Positions 63,146 through 64,000 of a DNA stretch of 64,000 nucleotides are shown in pieces. Within the stretch, counting starts at the first letter, position 1. Every line of letters starts with the position of its first letter. This stretch comes from Enterococcus_D sp050529585. GTDB taxonomy: Bacteria; Bacillota; Bacilli; Lactobacillales; Enterococcaceae. The position numbers and the translations under genes are program-made. The DNA lies in contig NZ_CP172882.1 of the NCBI RefSeq assembly GCF_050529585.1, forward strand, positions 1,922,001-1,986,000, written 5' to 3'. The notes beneath the pieces were generated by a model. That model did not search any database and was not told where the DNA came from. It worked only from the letters and a program-made list of their open reading frames with translations.

Positions 63146-63659
63146 GGGCTTCATCCCAATGATCGGCCAAAAAGGCGGCGCGGCGCGCATGATTGCGGGC
63201 AAAATTCTCAGGATTCTTCTTATAATAGTCTTGATGTTCATCCTCAGCCAAATAAAATGGTTGCGCAGGTTCGATCGCTGTCACGATTGGCTCAGTAAAA
63301 CGGCCGCTTTCTTGTAATGCCGCTTTACTCGCCAAAGCTTTTTGCCGTTGGTCTTCATTGAAATAAAAAATCACCGGTCGGTAATTATCGCCTCGGTCCT
63401 CGAATTGCCCAAAGGCATCTGTAGGGTCAGTTTGTTGCCAGTATATCGTCAACAAATCATCGAAACTGATTTTACTTGGATCAAAAATGATTTCTACCGC
63501 TTCTGTATGTCCGGTTTGGTGACTCTTTACTTCCTGGTAAGTCGGATTTTCAGTATGTCCCGCAGTATAGCCGGAAAAGATCGACTCGATGCCATCTAAT
63601 TCATCAAAAGGTTGAATCATACACCAGAAACAACCGCCTGCAAATATTGCTCTTTCCAT
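63138..63659 (-). CDS. msrA: Peptide methionine sulfoxide reductase MsrA
   Basis: MsrA repairs methionine-S-sulfoxide in proteins. The 173-aa protein has the catalytic GGCFWC at residues 8-13 (one active Cys followed by a second Cys two residues on), SGYTAGHTENPTYQEV, and the GxxxHxE pattern in TGHTEAVE. It overlaps the ypmS stop codon (TAATG), with GGAGG inside ypmS as ribosome site. It follows ypmS as in Bacillus. Confidence 0.97.
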   Translation of the reverse strand: MERAIFAGGCFWCMIQPFDELDGIESIFSGYTAGHTENPTYQEVKSHQTGHTEAVEIIFDPSKISFDDLLTIYWQQTDPTDAFGQFEDRGDNYRPVIFYFNEDQRQKALASKAALQESGRFTEPIVTAIEPAQPFYLAEDEHQDYYKKNPENFARNHARRAAFLADHWDEAHA

Positions 63660-64000
63660 TATTCATCCTCCGATTCAGCTGGCAGATAGAGACTCATTTG
63701 AATCTCATCATCTACAAGATTGATTTTATTGGCTTTGATAAACAAGCCGTTTTGCATTCTAAATTGGTCTAAGCGAATCAAAACGATTTGCTCATCCGCA
63801 TTGACCTCGATCCATTCTGGAAATTTAAAACTACGTTTGATCATTTTTAAGACTTCACTTGTTGGTAAGTCTAAGGTACCTATCGATAAACTTTTGGCCT
63901 TCAATTGTACATTGCCTTCTTCTGTCACATAAGGGTCAAAGTACAAATAAAACGTGATCGGGAAGCCCAACACTTGAAATTCCCCTGTCAAAAGCGCTTC
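63659..64000 (-). CDS. YpmS-like (DUF2140) protein, 5' end outside the window
   Basis: The visible 113 residues are the C-terminal part of the YpmS family, a membrane-anchored protein of unknown function. The segment LTGEFQVLGFPITFYLYFDPYV, given by its ends, and the pattern SLSIGTLDLPTSEVLKMIKRSF agree with the family. The reading frame is open to the right edge, so the start and the N-terminal anchor lie outside. It overlaps msrA by one base pair of the TAATG junction. Confidence 0.85.
   Translation of the reverse strand, partial: EALLTGEFQVLGFPITFYLYFDPYVTEEGNVQLKAKSLSIGTLDLPTSEVLKMIKRSFKFPEWIEVNADEQIVLIRLDQFRMQNGLFIKANKINLVDDEIQMSLYLPAESEDE

Noticed and set aside
1..64000. CRISPR arrays, tRNA or rRNA genes, insertion sequences
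   Set aside because: No regularly spaced repeats, cloverleaf-like sequences, rRNA motifs or transposase genes were seen.

Overview
The window is an ordinary chromosomal segment of a low-GC Gram-positive bacterium of the Lactobacillales, most probably an Enterococcus or close relative. The evidence is the gene set itself: Spx, MecA, CoiA and SpxH together; CodY in the same operon as XerC and HslVU; PflB/PflA; the parE-parC pair divergent from plsY; and the Bacillus-like order rbgA-rnhB-dprA-topA-trmFO. I see no rRNA or tRNA gene, CRISPR array, insertion sequence, prophage or plasmid module.

Layout. 1-6.2 kb is the Spx/competence stress cluster: relQ (cut by the left edge), a CYTH protein, spxH, pepF, coiA, mecA and spx, a rearranged version of the Bacillus spx-mecA-coiA-pepF-spxH-yjbK-relQ neighbourhood. 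After about 660 bp of AT-rich non-coding DNA come an ABC exporter, a HAD phosphatase, and a sbcD-sbcC-SNF2 operon. 17.2-19.7 kb holds anmK with a lactose/cellobiose-type PTS EIIC behind a CcpA-like (cre) site. Then follow plsC, trmN6-yazA, an unknown membrane protein, and a fluoride riboswitch controlling a CLC-F fluoride/proton antiporter. efp, a CDF transporter, a UPF0316 protein and an unknown disordered protein come next.

27.3-35.6 kb is a complete glycogen operon read right to left, glgB-glgC-glgD-glgA-glgP, with a cre-like site and a palindrome in its leader and a terminator-like hairpin before glgP. Three unrecognised genes separate it from ppaC, pflA and pflB. parC, parE and the divergent plsY follow. 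47.5-63.9 kb is a long housekeeping run on the minus strand: a GalM-like epimerase, codY, hslU, hslV, xerC, a flotillin/NfeD pair inserted into an otherwise Bacillus-like order, trmFO, topA, dprA, rnhB, rbgA, lepB, a S41 protease, yozE, msrA and ypmS (cut by the right edge).

How it fits together. Several genes serve proteolysis-linked stress control (Spx, MecA, SpxH, HslVU, RelQ, CodY), competence and DNA uptake or repair (CoiA, DprA, SbcCD), and carbon flow under catabolite control (glycogen, PFL, anmK-PTS). The most noteworthy non-coding signals are the fluoride riboswitch, the folded leader upstream of rbgA, the glgA-glgP intercistronic hairpin, and the long spx upstream region. Several genes appear to start at TTG or GTG (spx, the HAD gene, xerC, the gene after ppaC, the ABC exporter, probably parE). 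I found no convincing wholly new system; the nearest candidates are the anmK-EIIC pair and the unknown genes beside glg/ppaC. All calls come from reading the sequence; no database search was run.
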